In this document: positions 1-8,087 of the stretch, piece after piece
Layout of the letters: every line of letters begins with the position of its first letter
Numbering within the stretch: the stretch's first letter is position 1
Assembly: GCA_045536965.1 (NCBI GenBank)
Contig: JAZSON010000010.1
Span: 1-57,340 of the forward strand
Source of the DNA: UBA5448 sp045536965
GTDB lineage: Bacteria > Bacillota > Clostridia > Oscillospirales > SIG627
Reading direction: 5' to 3'
DNA: 57,340 nt
Notes under the pieces: generated by a model
What the model saw: the letters and a program-made list of their open reading frames with translations, nothing else
Databases searched by the model: none
What the model was told of the DNA's origin: nothing
Translations under genes and position numbers: made by a program

Positions 1-2
1 TT

Positions 3-401
3 GGCAAGTTAGATGCACCTAAAAGGAAAAAGAATGGTGCTAAAACCTTGCAGTCGCAGATTGCCGAGCTTGAAGAAAAGGTCAAGCGTAACGATAACCG
101 AATGGCTCAGATGTACACCGATAAATTAGACGGTGTCATCAGCGTAGAGGAGTTTACTAAATACCGAGAAAACTATCAAAGGGAAACTCAAGAAACAGAA
201 AAACGCATCGAAATTTTGAAATCAAAACTCGCCTCACTTACGGGCGGCGAAACAAAAACGGATACTAAATCGATACTCGAAAAGTACCGAAAAATTGACA
301 CCCTTACATTCGAGATTGCTAATGAATTTATAAGCAAAATCTTCATTGGAAAGCTCGGGGAGAGTGGCAAGAGAGAAATTAGGATTGAGTGGAAAATTTG
401 A
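3..401 (+). CDS. Large serine recombinase, C-terminal part (cut by window edge)
   Basis: The frame is open to the left edge, so only the last 132 residues are seen. They begin with a basic stretch (PKRKKNGAK), continue as a long coiled coil (SQIAELEEKVKRNDN) with a LDGVISVEEF segment, and end in a strand-rich tail (FISKIFIGKL to IRIEWKI). This is the coiled-coil and C-terminal end of large serine recombinases of the TnpX/TndX kind, which insert and excise conjugative or mobilisable elements. The catalytic serine domain would lie outside the window. Its position beside a gene lacking its 5' end fits a recombinase at the end of its own element. The family is fairly sure; which element it belongs to cannot be seen. 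Confidence 0.75.
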   Translation, partial: GKLDAPKRKKNGAKTLQSQIAELEEKVKRNDNRMAQMYTDKLDGVISVEEFTKYRENYQRETQETEKRIEILKSKLASLTGGETKTDTKSILEKYRKIDTLTFEIANEFISKIFIGKLGESGKREIRIEWKI

Positions 402-475
402 GCGTTTTCCACAGTCAAAAAACGACAAAATATACAAGATAAACAAAAAAGTGTAGTATTAGCTAACTCAGGCCA
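402..475. other. Probable junction between integrated element and host gene
   Basis: The recombinase stop is followed by about 60 AT-rich bases, and the interrupted reading frame of the next gene begins in this stretch. The last stop in that frame is TAG at 460-462. The recombinase family normally sits a short distance from one attachment site, so the element-host boundary should lie here. The core dinucleotide cannot be assigned without the other end of the element. Confidence 0.45.
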
Positions 476-1221
476 CCGCGCACTGCTTGGCGGCGCTGGA
501 GCTTTTTGATGCAAAGCCCCTTTATACCCTGCGTGATTTGCACAAATATTATGATCGGGAACCCCTTTATGAGCTTTTGAACGGCTTGGATTGGCAACGC
601 GATCCGTGGCCTCAATCGCATCAAGGAGCGGGGGTTTATGCCGCGCTTGTGAATGCCGATGAAATGACAGAGTCCTTTGCCAAAAACTATTTTGATTGGT
701 TTTGGAACAATGCCGATGAGACAACGGGGTTCTGGAAAAGAGGGTATGTGGAATCCGCGCCCTGTTCGCCCGAAAGATATGTGGACAGAAAAGCCTCTTT
801 GTATACCTATATGGCGGCGGGTTTTCATTATATGTTTAACCACGAATACGCCAAAATGCCTTTGCGGTATCCCGAACGGGTGATTGATTCCTGTATCCGC
901 ATGTTTACCGATGGCGGTCTTCCCGATTTCTTTATGAAAGGCTGTAATTTCCTTGAACTTGATTGGCTGTACTGTCTGACCCGCGCGGGCAGACAGACAC
1001 CCCACCGCGCAGAAGAACGCATGGCGCTCATTGAGCGTTTCGCGCAGGAATACTGTTCCAATCTTTTAAAGCTTGACTTTGAAAAAGACGAGGGCTTTAA
1101 CGACCTGCACCTTTTGTTTGGCGTTTGCTGCGCTCTTGCCGAGCTGCAAAGCGCATTGCCCGGTAAGATCATCACCGAAAAGCCCTTGCGGCTTGTCCTT
1201 GACAGAAGACCCTTTGTTTAA
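463..1221 (+). pseudogene. 5'-truncated gene of unknown family
   Basis: The 252-residue open frame starts right after a stop with no start codon or ribosome site of its own. A TTG exists at 487, but the residues before it (ATAHCLAAL) already look like protein interior. I do not recognise the family. It is helix-rich with many aromatic residues (FLELDWLYCL, YFDWFWNNAD), like an alpha/alpha-barrel carbohydrate protein, and it ends with LVLDRRPFV. The amidohydrolase follows after 41 bases in the same direction, so it was probably the first gene of that operon. The missing N-terminus fits disruption by the element ending near 460. It may still be translated from TTG 487. Confidence 0.6.
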
Positions 1222-1262
1222 GAAAAGCTTGTATGAAAACACCTTAACGGGAGAAACAGAGT

Positions 1263-2156
1263 ATGTTTATTGATATTCATTCGCATGTTTACCGCAAAAA
1301 ACCGCCCAAATATGCATTTCAAACCGCGGAAGAGCTGATTGAGCGATACGATCAAATGAAAGTGGATATGGCAGTGCTTCTTCCGGTTGTCAGCCCCGAG
1401 ATATATTTTCCGCAACCCGTAGAGGATATTTTGGAGATTTGCGATACCTATCCAGATCGCTTTATTCCTTATTGCAATGTGGACCCGAGAAGCTATTGGA
1501 ATTCTCCCTTTTCACCGCTGGATCAGATTCTTTTGCATTATAAGAACCTCGGATGCAAAGGGGTGGGGGAGATCATGCCCTCTATGGCGCTCAATGATCC
1601 CCTGATGCAGAATCTCATTCGTTGCGCCGCCAAGGTGGGGCTTCCCATTGTTTATGACGGCAGTGCACAGAAGATGGGGGATTTTGGCGTGTATGACGAT
1701 CCGGGTCTTCCGATGCTTGAAAATACTCTGCTTGAATATCCCGATCTTTTGGTTTTCGGGCACGGTCCTGTTTTTTGGAATGAGATCGCAAAACTGGAAA
1801 CGGTTGCCCAGCGCGGCGTTTATTTCAGCCCTTACGGCAGACAATATTTGAATTTACCCAAAGGCGCTGTGGAAGAAGAGGGGGCTGTACCGAAACTGCT
1901 GCGGCGTTATCCCAATTTGTGTGGAGATTTATCGGATCTGACCGCGTACAACGCCATCGCACGGGACGAAAAATACGGCCCGCGATTTTTATCCGAATTT
2001 GAGGATCGGCTTTATTTCGGTACGGATATGTGCGGTAAAAACATGACGGTGGAATTGGATGGTCTTTTGATTCATTGGAAAGAAACGGGAAAGATTTCCG
2101 AAACCACTTTTAAAAAGATTGCCTATCAAAATGCCCAGAGGTTGCTTGGCGTATGA
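1263..2156 (+). CDS. Amidohydrolase family 2 protein
   Basis: A 297-residue TIM-barrel metal-dependent hydrolase or decarboxylase. It opens with the metal-binding DIHSHVY motif at residues 4-10, has a second histidine in FGHGPV (about 165-170), and has an acidic metal ligand in FGTDMCG near 255. Family members hydrolyse or decarboxylate small carboxylic or lactone substrates in the cytoplasm; the substrate here cannot be read. ATG 1263 follows a GGGAGA ribosome site. The stop overlaps the next start by 4 bases (ATGA), so the two genes are translationally coupled and likely share a pathway. Confidence 0.8.
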   Translation: MFIDIHSHVYRKKPPKYAFQTAEELIERYDQMKVDMAVLLPVVSPEIYFPQPVEDILEICDTYPDRFIPYCNVDPRSYWNSPFSPLDQILLHYKNLGCKGVGEIMPSMALNDPLMQNLIRCAAKVGLPIVYDGSAQKMGDFGVYDDPGLPMLENTLLEYPDLLVFGHGPVFWNEIAKLETVAQRGVYFSPYGRQYLNLPKGAVEEEGAVPKLLRRYPNLCGDLSDLTAYNAIARDEKYGPRFLSEFEDRLYFGTDMCGKNMTVELDGLLIHWKETGKISETTFKKIAYQNAQRLLGV

Positions 2157-2953
2157 TTGATTACAAGGATATCAGCGGTGCCCTCCGAGAAATCGGCGTA
2201 AAAGAGGGAAGCGTTTGCCTTTTTCACTCCTCTTTTAAGAGTTTGGGACCCGTAGAAGAAGGTGGGCGTGGGGTGATCCGCGGGTTTGAAGATGCGATCG
2301 GACCGACGGGAACGCTGGTTGTTCCGACACTCTGTTCCTCGGATTTTTTCAATTCTTATCGGACGTGGCATTTGGATAAGCCTTCCGAGGTTGGGTATCT
2401 TACCGAGTATTTTCGCAAACTGCCAAATGTATTACGCAGTGACCATGCAACCCATTCGGTTGCGGCAAGAGGCCCGCTCGCTTACGAGCTGACCTTTGAA
2501 CATGGCGCGAGAGGGCCGCATCTTTGTCCTTTTGGGGAATATGCCTTTTGCGATTCTTCTCCATGGATGAAAATGTATTTGTGGAATGCGACGGTGGTTT
2601 TTGTCGGGGTTACCATGAGATATAACACCTTAAAGCATCTTGTAGAGGCCACGGTGACAGAAAAGATGCTTTCAGATATGCAAGATCGCGAAAAGCGGGA
2701 AATACAACAAAGCAAATTGCAGACCTTTGAAAACCGCTGGAAGGGTGTTTGGCTCTATTACAATGCCGAGCAAATGCAGCGGCATTTGGAAGGACTTGGT
2801 TTGGTGCGGAAAATTTCATGCGGACAGGCTGTTTTGACGGCGGTGGATGCAAAAAATGCTTCGGATGCGGCCATCAATGAATTGCTTACACATCCCGAAA
2901 GGTGGTATAAAGACGAGGCGCTTGCGTGGATGGAAGAATGTAAAAGCATATAA
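2153..2953 (+). CDS. AAC(3)-family acetyltransferase (Antibiotic_NAT fold)
   Basis: A 266-residue acetyl-CoA-dependent N-acetyltransferase-like protein. Family features in order are the N-terminal LFHSSFKSLG segment (about 23-32), the GTLVVPTLC strand (about 53-61), RSDHATHSVAARGP (about 94-107), where the active-site histidine is expected, and VFVGVTMRYNTLKHLVE. It resembles chromosomal YokD-like members more than plasmid aminoglycoside resistance enzymes. Coupling to the amidohydrolase suggests it acts on a metabolite of the same pathway. It is followed by a convergent hairpin. Confidence 0.8.
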   Translation: MIDYKDISGALREIGVKEGSVCLFHSSFKSLGPVEEGGRGVIRGFEDAIGPTGTLVVPTLCSSDFFNSYRTWHLDKPSEVGYLTEYFRKLPNVLRSDHATHSVAARGPLAYELTFEHGARGPHLCPFGEYAFCDSSPWMKMYLWNATVVFVGVTMRYNTLKHLVEATVTEKMLSDMQDREKREIQQSKLQTFENRWKGVWLYYNAEQMQRHLEGLGLVRKISCGQAVLTAVDAKNASDAAINELLTHPERWYKDEALAWMEECKSI

Positions 2954-2956
2954 ACA

Positions 2957-2993
2957 AAATACCTATATCCGCTGTTTGCGGATATAGGTATTT
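2957..2993. terminator. Bidirectional Rho-independent terminator
   Basis: A perfect 16-bp inverted repeat (AAATACCTATATCCGC and its complement) surrounds a 5-base loop, TGTTT, and has T-rich tails on both strands. It lies between the acetyltransferase and the convergent oxidoreductase and can serve both. Confidence 0.85.
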
Positions 2994-2997
2994 CTCT

Positions 2998-4248
2998 TTA
3001 ATAGATGGGAACGGTGTTGTCCTCAATGATTTCATCCAGCGAATATTTGCTTTTTGTTGGAGCTTCGCGGTCATACCACAGACCTTTGGTGAAATCGGGG
3101 AAGCTTACCGGTGCGCCGCCCAGTTGGATGGACATTTCGGAAAGGGGGGCAACCGCAAGCCATGATACCGTATCGTAAGCATCGATGGGGGTGTTTGTGC
3201 CCCGTTTGACACTTTCAATAAAGCCGCGGCAGACCAGCCAGTCCATACCGCCGTGACCGCCGCGCTCACCTTTGGCGTGGTATTCTTTGTGGAGCGGGTG
3301 ATCGTATTTTTCAAACATTTCTTCTTCGTTGTTTTCGATGGGTTCTTCCATTCCCTCGAAATATACGACACGTCTTTCTTCGGTGTACATGCCCTTGGTG
3401 CCTCTGACCGTGAAGCCGCGGGAATAATAGGCGCGGGGAAGGGTGGTATCAAGAGTCAGACGGATGGTCTCGCCGTTTGCGCAGGTGATGATGGTGGTGA
3501 TGATGTCACCGTGCTTGTAATCTGCTTTTGCAAAACGGTGGTCTTCGCCAAGCAACGTTTTTGCGGCATCCTTTAATCCAACGGCTTTGGAGGAAAAGGA
3601 GGCGAGGGTCATAAAACGGTTGCCGCGGTTGATGTTTAATACTTTGGATATGGGGCCGAGTTCGTGGGTGGGATACTGTTCGCAGTTTCTATGGATATAA
3701 GAATATACGCGGTAATGTTGATTTTCGCTGTCGGGCTCTTTGAACAAGTCGCAAGCGGGTAAATAGTGGCAATATCCGCCGTCGCAGTGAACGATCTCAC
3801 CGAAAAGCCCCTCTTTGACAAGTCTTAAAGCCATCATTTCGCGGCGGCCGTAACAGCAGTTTTCAAGCATCATAAGAGGTGTTTTGGTCTGTTCGTAGGT
3901 TTCGATCAGATCGTAGCATTCGCTCAGATCCAAAGCGCAGCCGACTTCAATGGCGGTGTATTTTTTTGCAAGCATTGCCTTTTTTGCAAGGGCGGGACGA
4001 CCCGTCCAACCCGTCATAATGAAAACGGCATCTGTATCGGGATGATGAATGGCGACGTCTGCATCGGTGGTGGTCATGGGGAGGGGTCTGTTTTGTTCCT
4101 TTAAAATCTGAAGACCTTTTTCGATCGCAGGCTCGTATTTGTCGCAAAGCACTGCAATCTCTACGTCGTCCATTTTGGCAAGGGTGTTGAGTATATTGCT
4201 GCCTCGTCTGCCGATTCCGATAAAAGCAATCTTGATTTTTTCTTTCAT
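2998..4248 (-). CDS. Gfo/Idh/MocA family oxidoreductase
   Basis: A 416-residue NAD(P)-dependent sugar or inositol dehydrogenase-like protein. The N-terminal Rossmann fold shows IAFIGIGRRGSN (residues 6-17), an acidic residue after the second strand (VLCDKYEP), and the EVGCALDLSECYDL helix that replaces the usual EKP motif. The C-terminal half is the alpha/beta dimer domain with HELGPISKVLNI, the conserved HELGP histidine. I chose ATG 4248 because GAGGGA lies 6-8 bases before it; ATG 4254 overlaps that site. It is 20 bases downstream of the ceramidase-like gene in one operon. The substrate is unknown, probably a sugar derivative. Confidence 0.85.
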   Translation of the reverse strand: MKEKIKIAFIGIGRRGSNILNTLAKMDDVEIAVLCDKYEPAIEKGLQILKEQNRPLPMTTTDADVAIHHPDTDAVFIMTGWTGRPALAKKAMLAKKYTAIEVGCALDLSECYDLIETYEQTKTPLMMLENCCYGRREMMALRLVKEGLFGEIVHCDGGYCHYLPACDLFKEPDSENQHYRVYSYIHRNCEQYPTHELGPISKVLNINRGNRFMTLASFSSKAVGLKDAAKTLLGEDHRFAKADYKHGDIITTIITCANGETIRLTLDTTLPRAYYSRGFTVRGTKGMYTEERRVVYFEGMEEPIENNEEEMFEKYDHPLHKEYHAKGERGGHGGMDWLVCRGFIESVKRGTNTPIDAYDTVSWLAVAPLSEMSIQLGGAPVSFPDFTKGLWYDREAPTKSKYSLDEIIEDNTVPIY

Positions 4249-4268
4249 GATCATCCCTCTTTTTGGTA

Positions 4269-5603
4269 TTAAAGACTATTTAACAAAGAGATCATACCTT
4301 CAACGACCAGATCATCGCCGCCGGGTTTGAGTTTGGAGCTGCGGGCTTCGTAGCCGCCTTCCTCGTATGCCTTTCGCGTGGGGATATAACCGCCCGCGCT
4401 GTTGGTAAGGCAGGTCAGAACGGTGGCCTTGAAGGGAGATGCGGCGCAGATGCGGTTACCGATGTCGGTGAATGCCTCGCCGCCAATCCCTGCGAAAACA
4501 ATGTTGCCGAGCTTGATGGCGGAAAGGTAGAAGGGGAAGGAGTCGGGACCGTTTTCAAGACGGATGATGCGCTCGGCTTCTGCCACAACGGTGGTCAGCT
4601 CCATCTCTTTATAGGGAAGCTCGTGCGCTCTGCCCGCGTGATACATATCGTAGATCTTTCTTGCCTCATCCAAACGATCGTTTTGTCTGTAAGAGGGGAG
4701 ATCGATTCTTTTGCTGCCGTAGGCAATGGTGTCGGTCTTGATGGGGGTAGTGATGGAGTAAACCGAAAGGACGGCGCCTGCGATGATTCTGCCCATGTGC
4801 TCTGCGTGGCGCACGCTTCTGGGTACACCGTCAAAATCAATTTTGGAAATGGCGCTTTCGGCGGGGGTGGGATGCACGTTGACGTGGTTGACATCGCCTT
4901 GGGGAGCGAGCAGGAACATACATTTTGTGTTCGGGAGAGCCGATTCAAGAATACGGCAAACGAAGCCGATGTAGTCATTGCTGATATATTCGCCGCCCAC
5001 CGAGTCGGAGTGGGTGCCGAAGCTGACGATGCAGATATCGTCCTTATTGTCACGGGTAAGCTTTACGAGTTTTACCGTTTCGTTGGGGGTGCCGAGGGGA
5101 TAGTCGATGTTGGGGTTGTTGACACCGGGGTTGGTGGCAACAGAGCCGTCCTTCATGCGATAACGGCGAACAAAGGAAATGTTTTCCGCCTTGCTTTCGG
5201 CATAACCAAGCTCGGTATTCTCAAGGTCTGCCAGGGCGTAAACGACGGCGTCACGCACACAGGTGATCAAAAATTCATCGTATGCCTCGGTGCTGTGTCG
5301 GTCGGACGCGAAATCCATACCGACGATGGGACCCGTGTGGGTGTGAGAGCAGTTGATAAGGATGGCTTCGTGGGGGATGCCCGTTGCTTCGTTTACGGCG
5401 TTTTTAAAGGCATCGTAATATTTTTGCGCCAACGTGCAAACGTCGAGCGTCACGATGGCAAACTGCTTGCCGTCGGCTTCTACGGCAACGGCGCGGACGA
5501 AAAGATCGTCTAAAATGCCTTTGACAAATCTTGCTTCATAGTATCCCGAGATGGGTGCCCCATAGGGGGGATTCATACAAATTTTTGCATATCCTGTCTT
5601 CAT
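4269..5603 (-). CDS. Neutral/alkaline ceramidase-like protein
   Basis: A 444-residue protein of the neutral/alkaline non-lysosomal ceramidase N-terminal domain family. It carries the zinc-site motif INCSHTHTGP (about residues 101-110) and a second histidine in FGTHSDSVGG. No signal peptide is visible, since it starts MKTGYAKICMNPPYG, so it is probably cytoplasmic. The C-terminal immunoglobulin-like domain of true ceramidases is missing. Short bacterial members next to Gfo/Idh/MocA genes are common, and they may act on other amides or glycosides; ceramide hydrolysis is not shown. The start is set by GAAAGGAT upstream. Confidence 0.75.
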   Translation of the reverse strand: MKTGYAKICMNPPYGAPISGYYEARFVKGILDDLFVRAVAVEADGKQFAIVTLDVCTLAQKYYDAFKNAVNEATGIPHEAILINCSHTHTGPIVGMDFASDRHSTEAYDEFLITCVRDAVVYALADLENTELGYAESKAENISFVRRYRMKDGSVATNPGVNNPNIDYPLGTPNETVKLVKLTRDNKDDICIVSFGTHSDSVGGEYISNDYIGFVCRILESALPNTKCMFLLAPQGDVNHVNVHPTPAESAISKIDFDGVPRSVRHAEHMGRIIAGAVLSVYSITTPIKTDTIAYGSKRIDLPSYRQNDRLDEARKIYDMYHAGRAHELPYKEMELTTVVAEAERIIRLENGPDSFPFYLSAIKLGNIVFAGIGGEAFTDIGNRICAASPFKATVLTCLTNSAGGYIPTRKAYEEGGYEARSSKLKPGGDDLVVEGMISLLNSL

Positions 5604-5724
5604 GTCGGTTTATCCTTTCGTTTTACATAGGAATATATCATGCTTTTGTTTAGATGCATTATACCATGATTTGCTATTAGCCGCAATATTTTTTTAATAT
5701 AATGACAGATTTTTTTAAGGGGTA

Positions 5725-5753
5725 TTGACAAAGTAGTTAGCATATGCTAACAT
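5725..5753 (+). promoter_or_regulatory. feoAB promoter with palindromic operator
   Basis: TTGACA (5725-5730) is spaced 17 bases from TAACAT (5748-5753). A perfect 16-bp palindrome, GTTAGCATATGCTAAC (5736-5751), fills the spacer and runs into the -10 box. Bound protein there would block RNA polymerase. The gene content suggests an iron-sensing repressor (Fur or DtxR family). The palindrome is not a classical Fur 7-1-7 box, so the identity of the regulator is inferred. Confidence 0.7.
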
Positions 5754-5786
5754 ATCGAGGTAAGGTTTGTTTCCAAGGAGGTTTTT

Positions 5787-6011
5787 ATGACGCTCAATCA
5801 GTTATCCGCAGGCGAAAGCGGCATCATTTTATCTGTCGGCGGTGAAAAAAAATTGCGGCTCAGACTGTTGGATATGGGACTGATTTCCAAAACGACGGTT
5901 CGAGTGGTTAAGCGCGCTCCTTTGGGGGATCCGATCGAGATTTCTTTGCGTGGATATACCTTAACCTTCCGAGAAGAGGATGCACGGAAAATCGAGGTGG
6001 AAAAACTATGA
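5787..6011 (+). CDS. feoA: Ferrous iron transport protein A
   Basis: A 74-residue SH3-like FeoA protein, full length for the family. It shows the conserved GESGIILSV, RLLDMGLI and GDPIEISLRGYTLTFRKEDA-type segments. FeoA is a small cytoplasmic partner of FeoB and supports Fe(II) uptake, probably by acting on its G domain. ATG 5787 follows AAGGAGG with a 5-base spacer. Its stop overlaps the feoB start by 4 bases. Confidence 0.95.
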   Translation: MTLNQLSAGESGIILSVGGEKKLRLRLLDMGLISKTTVRVVKRAPLGDPIEISLRGYTLTFREEDARKIEVEKL

Positions 6012-7990
6012 GGCTGGCGCTGGTCGGAAATCAAAACTGCGGTAAAACGACTTTGTTCAATGCATTGACAGGCTCTAATCAGCATGTCGGTAATTTTCCC
6101 GGTGTGACGGTGGAGGGAAAGATCGGTCGTTTAAAAAGCGATAAAAAGATTGAAATTGTGGATCTGCCCGGTATTTATTCCTTGCGCCCCTTTTCAAACG
6201 AGGAAAAGGTGACGCGTGATTTTGTCGTACATAATAAACCCGATGGCTTGATCAATATTGTTGACGCTACCAATTTGGAGCGCAATTTGTATTTGACTCT
6301 GCAATTGATGGAGCTGCATATTCCCATGGTGCTCGCGCTGAATATGATGGATGAGGTGCGCGCAAACGGCGGTTCGGTGGGTGTGGAGAAGTTGGCGGAG
6401 GAGCTGGGCATTCCCGTTGTTCCCATAGCGGCCGCCAAAAACGAAGGTATTGAGGAATTGATGCGGCGTATCACCATTGTTGCATCCGAAAAAATTTACC
6501 CGAAAAAATGGGATATTTGCGAGGATGGCCCTCTTCACCGTTGTATTCACGCCGTGACCCATGTAATCGAGGATCATGCCGAGAAAACGGGAATTTCCAA
6601 ACGGTTTGCAGCCATTCGTTTGATTGAGGGAGAAGAAGAAACGGTGGAGCTGCTCGGCATCAATGAAAATGAAGCCGAGCTGGTAGAGCATGCGGTTGCC
6701 GAAATGGAAAAGGAGACGGGATTTGATCGCAACGAAGCCATTGCCGATATGCGGTATGCTTTTATTGAAAAGGTATGTGCCGAGGCGGTTAAAAAACCAA
6801 AGATCAGCCGTGAAAAATTGCGAAGTGATCGCATTGACCGCGTTTTAACCAATCGTTTTGCCGCCATTCCGCTTTTTATTTTGATCATGTGTACCGTCTT
6901 TTATCTGACCTTTGGTGTGATCGGCAGTGCGCTTTCGGATTTCTTGGGCATGGGCATCGATGCTTTGACGGGTCTTGTGGACGGATGGTTGACCGATTTT
7001 CAAATCAATCCATTTGTGCACAGTCTGGTGATAGACGGCGTTTTTGCGGGTGTCGGCGGCGTTCTTTCGTTTTTACCCCTGATTGTGGTGTTGTTTTTCT
7101 TTCTGTCGCTCATGGAAGACAGCGGTTATATGGCACGCGTTGCCTTCTTTATGGATAAGCTGCTGAGAAAAATCGGGCTTTCGGGGAAGAGCTTTGTACC
7201 GATGCTCATTGGATTCGGTTGCTCGGTTCCCGCCGTTATGGCAACGCGGACGCTTTCCTCCGAGCGGGATAAAAAACTGACGGTTTTGCTCATTCCGTTT
7301 ATGAGTTGTACCGCAAAAATTCCTATTTATACGGTGTTTTGCGCGGCCTTTTTCCCTGAACACGCCGCTTTGGTCATGAGTGGGTTATATTTTGGCGGCA
7401 TTGCGGTCGGCGTGCTTGTTGCGCTGATTTTGAAAAAAACGGTGTTTCGCGGAAACCCCAATCCGTTTGTGATGGAACTGCCCAATTATCGTTTTCCGTC
7501 CGTCAAAACCACCTGCATTCTCATGTGGGAAAAAGCGCGTGACTTTATGCAAAGGGCTTTTACCGTGATCTTTTTTGCCAGCATCGCGGTCTGGTTTTTG
7601 CAGTCCTTTGATATTCGGTTCAATCTTGTGGAAAATAGCGCCGATAGTCTTCTTGCTACGATGGGCAGATGGATCTCTCCGATTTTTGCGCCTCTCGGCT
7701 TTGGTGATTGGCGTGTCTCCACGGCTCTTATCAGCGGTTTCACGGCAAAGGAAGCGGTGGTCAGTACCTTGGAGGTGCTTGTGGGGGGCGATCTTTCCAT
7801 CATTTTCACCCCTGTGACAGCTCTTGCATTTCTGGTATTTACGTTGTTATATACCCCGTGTATGGCGGCGGTGGCAACCATCCAACGAGAAGTCGGTTCT
7901 CGCTTCAAAACGCTGATCATTGTCATTTCTCAATGCGGTATTGCTTGGCTTGTGTCGGGGATTGTTTACTTGATCGCAAGCAATCTGTAA
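6008..7990 (+). CDS. feoB: Ferrous iron transport protein B
   Basis: A 660-residue Fe(II) transporter in the cytoplasmic membrane. The N-terminal G domain has GNQNCGKTT (residues 6-14), the DLPG motif near 52-55 and the NMMDE motif at about 112. Then follow a linker and the membrane part with the conserved cysteine motif GFGCSVPAVMATRTL (about 397-411) and the second gate motif FMSCTAKIP. It is slightly short compared with the 700-770 residues of many FeoB proteins, but both halves are complete. No FeoC follows. It ends at a strong convergent terminator. Confidence 0.95.
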   Translation: MRLALVGNQNCGKTTLFNALTGSNQHVGNFPGVTVEGKIGRLKSDKKIEIVDLPGIYSLRPFSNEEKVTRDFVVHNKPDGLINIVDATNLERNLYLTLQLMELHIPMVLALNMMDEVRANGGSVGVEKLAEELGIPVVPIAAAKNEGIEELMRRITIVASEKIYPKKWDICEDGPLHRCIHAVTHVIEDHAEKTGISKRFAAIRLIEGEEETVELLGINENEAELVEHAVAEMEKETGFDRNEAIADMRYAFIEKVCAEAVKKPKISREKLRSDRIDRVLTNRFAAIPLFILIMCTVFYLTFGVIGSALSDFLGMGIDALTGLVDGWLTDFQINPFVHSLVIDGVFAGVGGVLSFLPLIVVLFFFLSLMEDSGYMARVAFFMDKLLRKIGLSGKSFVPMLIGFGCSVPAVMATRTLSSERDKKLTVLLIPFMSCTAKIPIYTVFCAAFFPEHAALVMSGLYFGGIAVGVLVALILKKTVFRGNPNPFVMELPNYRFPSVKTTCILMWEKARDFMQRAFTVIFFASIAVWFLQSFDIRFNLVENSADSLLATMGRWISPIFAPLGFGDWRVSTALISGFTAKEAVVSTLEVLVGGDLSIIFTPVTALAFLVFTLLYTPCMAAVATIQREVGSRFKTLIIVISQCGIAWLVSGIVYLIASNL

Positions 7991-8022
7991 AGAAACCCCG
8001 ATTTTGCTATAAAAAGATAATA

Positions 8023-8065
8023 AAAGCGCCGATATGGATGCATTTCCGTATCGGCGCTTTCTTTT
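8023..8065. terminator. Bidirectional terminator between feoB and the pilus locus
   Basis: A 12-bp perfect stem, AAAGCGCCGATA (8023-8034) with its complement at 8049-8060, is followed by TTTCTTTTT on the plus strand. On the minus strand the tail is TTTTATTATC. The hairpin sits between two convergent operons. Confidence 0.85.
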
Positions 8066-8087
8066 TGTGGTGGGGTATATTTGGGGG

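Noticed and set aside
2153..2953. Aminoglycoside resistance determinant
   Set aside because: The sequence belongs to the broad AAC(3) fold, but it lies in a metabolic operon and shows no resistance context.
5604..5724. Riboswitch upstream of feoA
   Set aside because: The leader after the promoter is only about 25 bases and no conserved aptamer is visible.
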